Of a DNA stretch of 14,829 nucleotides, positions 14,701 through 14,829 are shown in pieces. Under the pieces are notes generated by a model, which saw only the letters and a list, made by a program, of their open reading frames with translations, had not been told where the DNA came from and did not search any database. The position numbers were made by a program, and so were the translations under genes. Every line of letters starts with the position of its first letter. Positions within the stretch are counted from its first letter, which is position 1. Origin of the DNA: CAZVEV01 sp964625865 (GTDB lineage: Bacteria; Planctomycetota; Phycisphaerae; SM23-33); NCBI GenBank assembly GCA_964625865.1, contig CAZVEV010000142.1, forward strand, positions 1-14,829, read 5' to 3'.

Positions 14701-14829
14701 GAATTGACGATTTTAGATTGTAGTTTTTAGATTGCGCGCTGACGAGACACCTGTCCTCAGCGCGTAATCTGCAATCTAGTGCCGTTTCCAATTAGGTTCT
14801 ATCGCTTTTGCTTTCGTTTTCGTTTTGCG
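14701..14829. other. AT-rich low-complexity spacer at window end
   Basis: The final 129 nt contrast sharply with the GC-rich genes. They contain a direct repeat ttttagattg (14711-14720) and again tttagattg (14726-14734), the inverted repeat described separately, and a T-rich run of 'cttttg / ctttcg / ttttcg' units from about 14811 to the end. No start codon with a ribosome site, and no continuing frame, is seen; the window simply ends inside the spacer. Confidence 0.5.
14729..14770 (+). terminator. Long hairpin downstream of isomerase gene
   Basis: Arms 14729-14742 and 14757-14770 pair over 14 bp with one G-U wobble (core cgcgctga / tcagcgcg). The loop can pair further (gaca with tgtc). It starts 28 nt after the stop codon and is the strongest fold near the end, so it probably ends or protects the isomerase transcript. 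No T-run follows, which weakens the intrinsic-terminator reading. Confidence 0.5.

Noticed and set aside
14704..14709. TTGACG as a -35 box for a gene beyond the window
   Set aside because: No -10 box better than TTTAGA follows at 16-18 nt, and the hairpin at 14729-14770 comes right after it.

Overview
The window reads as a high-GC chromosomal segment from a planctomycete, most likely of the Phycisphaerae type. No rRNA or taxonomic marker is present, so this is inference. It rests on the gene mix: a secreted HzsA-related di-haem protein, a Tat-exported formylglycine-type sulfatase paired with a secreted GH2 glycosidase, an AP-endonuclease-2-like sugar isomerase, and interspersed short palindromes. 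Eight clear genes plus one small membrane-protein gene fill most of the sequence. I see no tRNA, rRNA, CRISPR array, insertion sequence or phage gene.

Layout, left to right. Positions 1-260 are a non-coding spacer with three small hairpins of REP-like type. 261-3179 (-) is a 972-residue exported protein with a beta-propeller-like core and two CXXCH haem sites. It is transcribed away from an SGNH hydrolase gene (3343-4128, +), and the divergent spacer holds a long inverted repeat whose two arms each contain a TACAAT -10 box. 4274-4510 (+) is a 78-residue membrane protein framed by a near-consensus promoter, a leader hairpin and a strong terminator-like hairpin. On the minus strand follow transketolase (4714-6729), a double zinc-ribbon protein of unknown function (6859-7974) and a universal stress protein (8333-8827). 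The first two have recognisable sigma70-type promoters; the third has an excellent Shine-Dalgarno sequence. The spacer 7975-8332 carries an imperfect inverted repeat of the dispersed 'CACAGAGRCRCAGAG' type.

The right third is a plus-strand carbohydrate locus. A secreted GH2 glycosidase (9166-12159) is followed 14 nt later by a Tat-exported sulfatase (12174-13595). After a short spacer with its own promoter comes a sugar-phosphate isomerase/epimerase-like enzyme (13738-14700). The simplest reading is stepwise breakdown of a sulfated glycan outside the cytoplasm, with the isomerase and perhaps transketolase handling the released sugars inside. The substrate cannot be read from sequence.

The last 129 bases are an AT-rich, low-complexity spacer with a strong inverted repeat. 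Much of the window has very long open frames on the strand opposite real genes. These are a by-product of GC-rich codon use and I do not treat them as genes. Nothing here is clearly a new multi-gene system. The best leads are the HzsA-related protein and the mirrored divergent promoter region beside it, the heavily framed small membrane-protein gene, the unassigned C-terminal domain of the GH2 enzyme, and the double zinc-ribbon protein.
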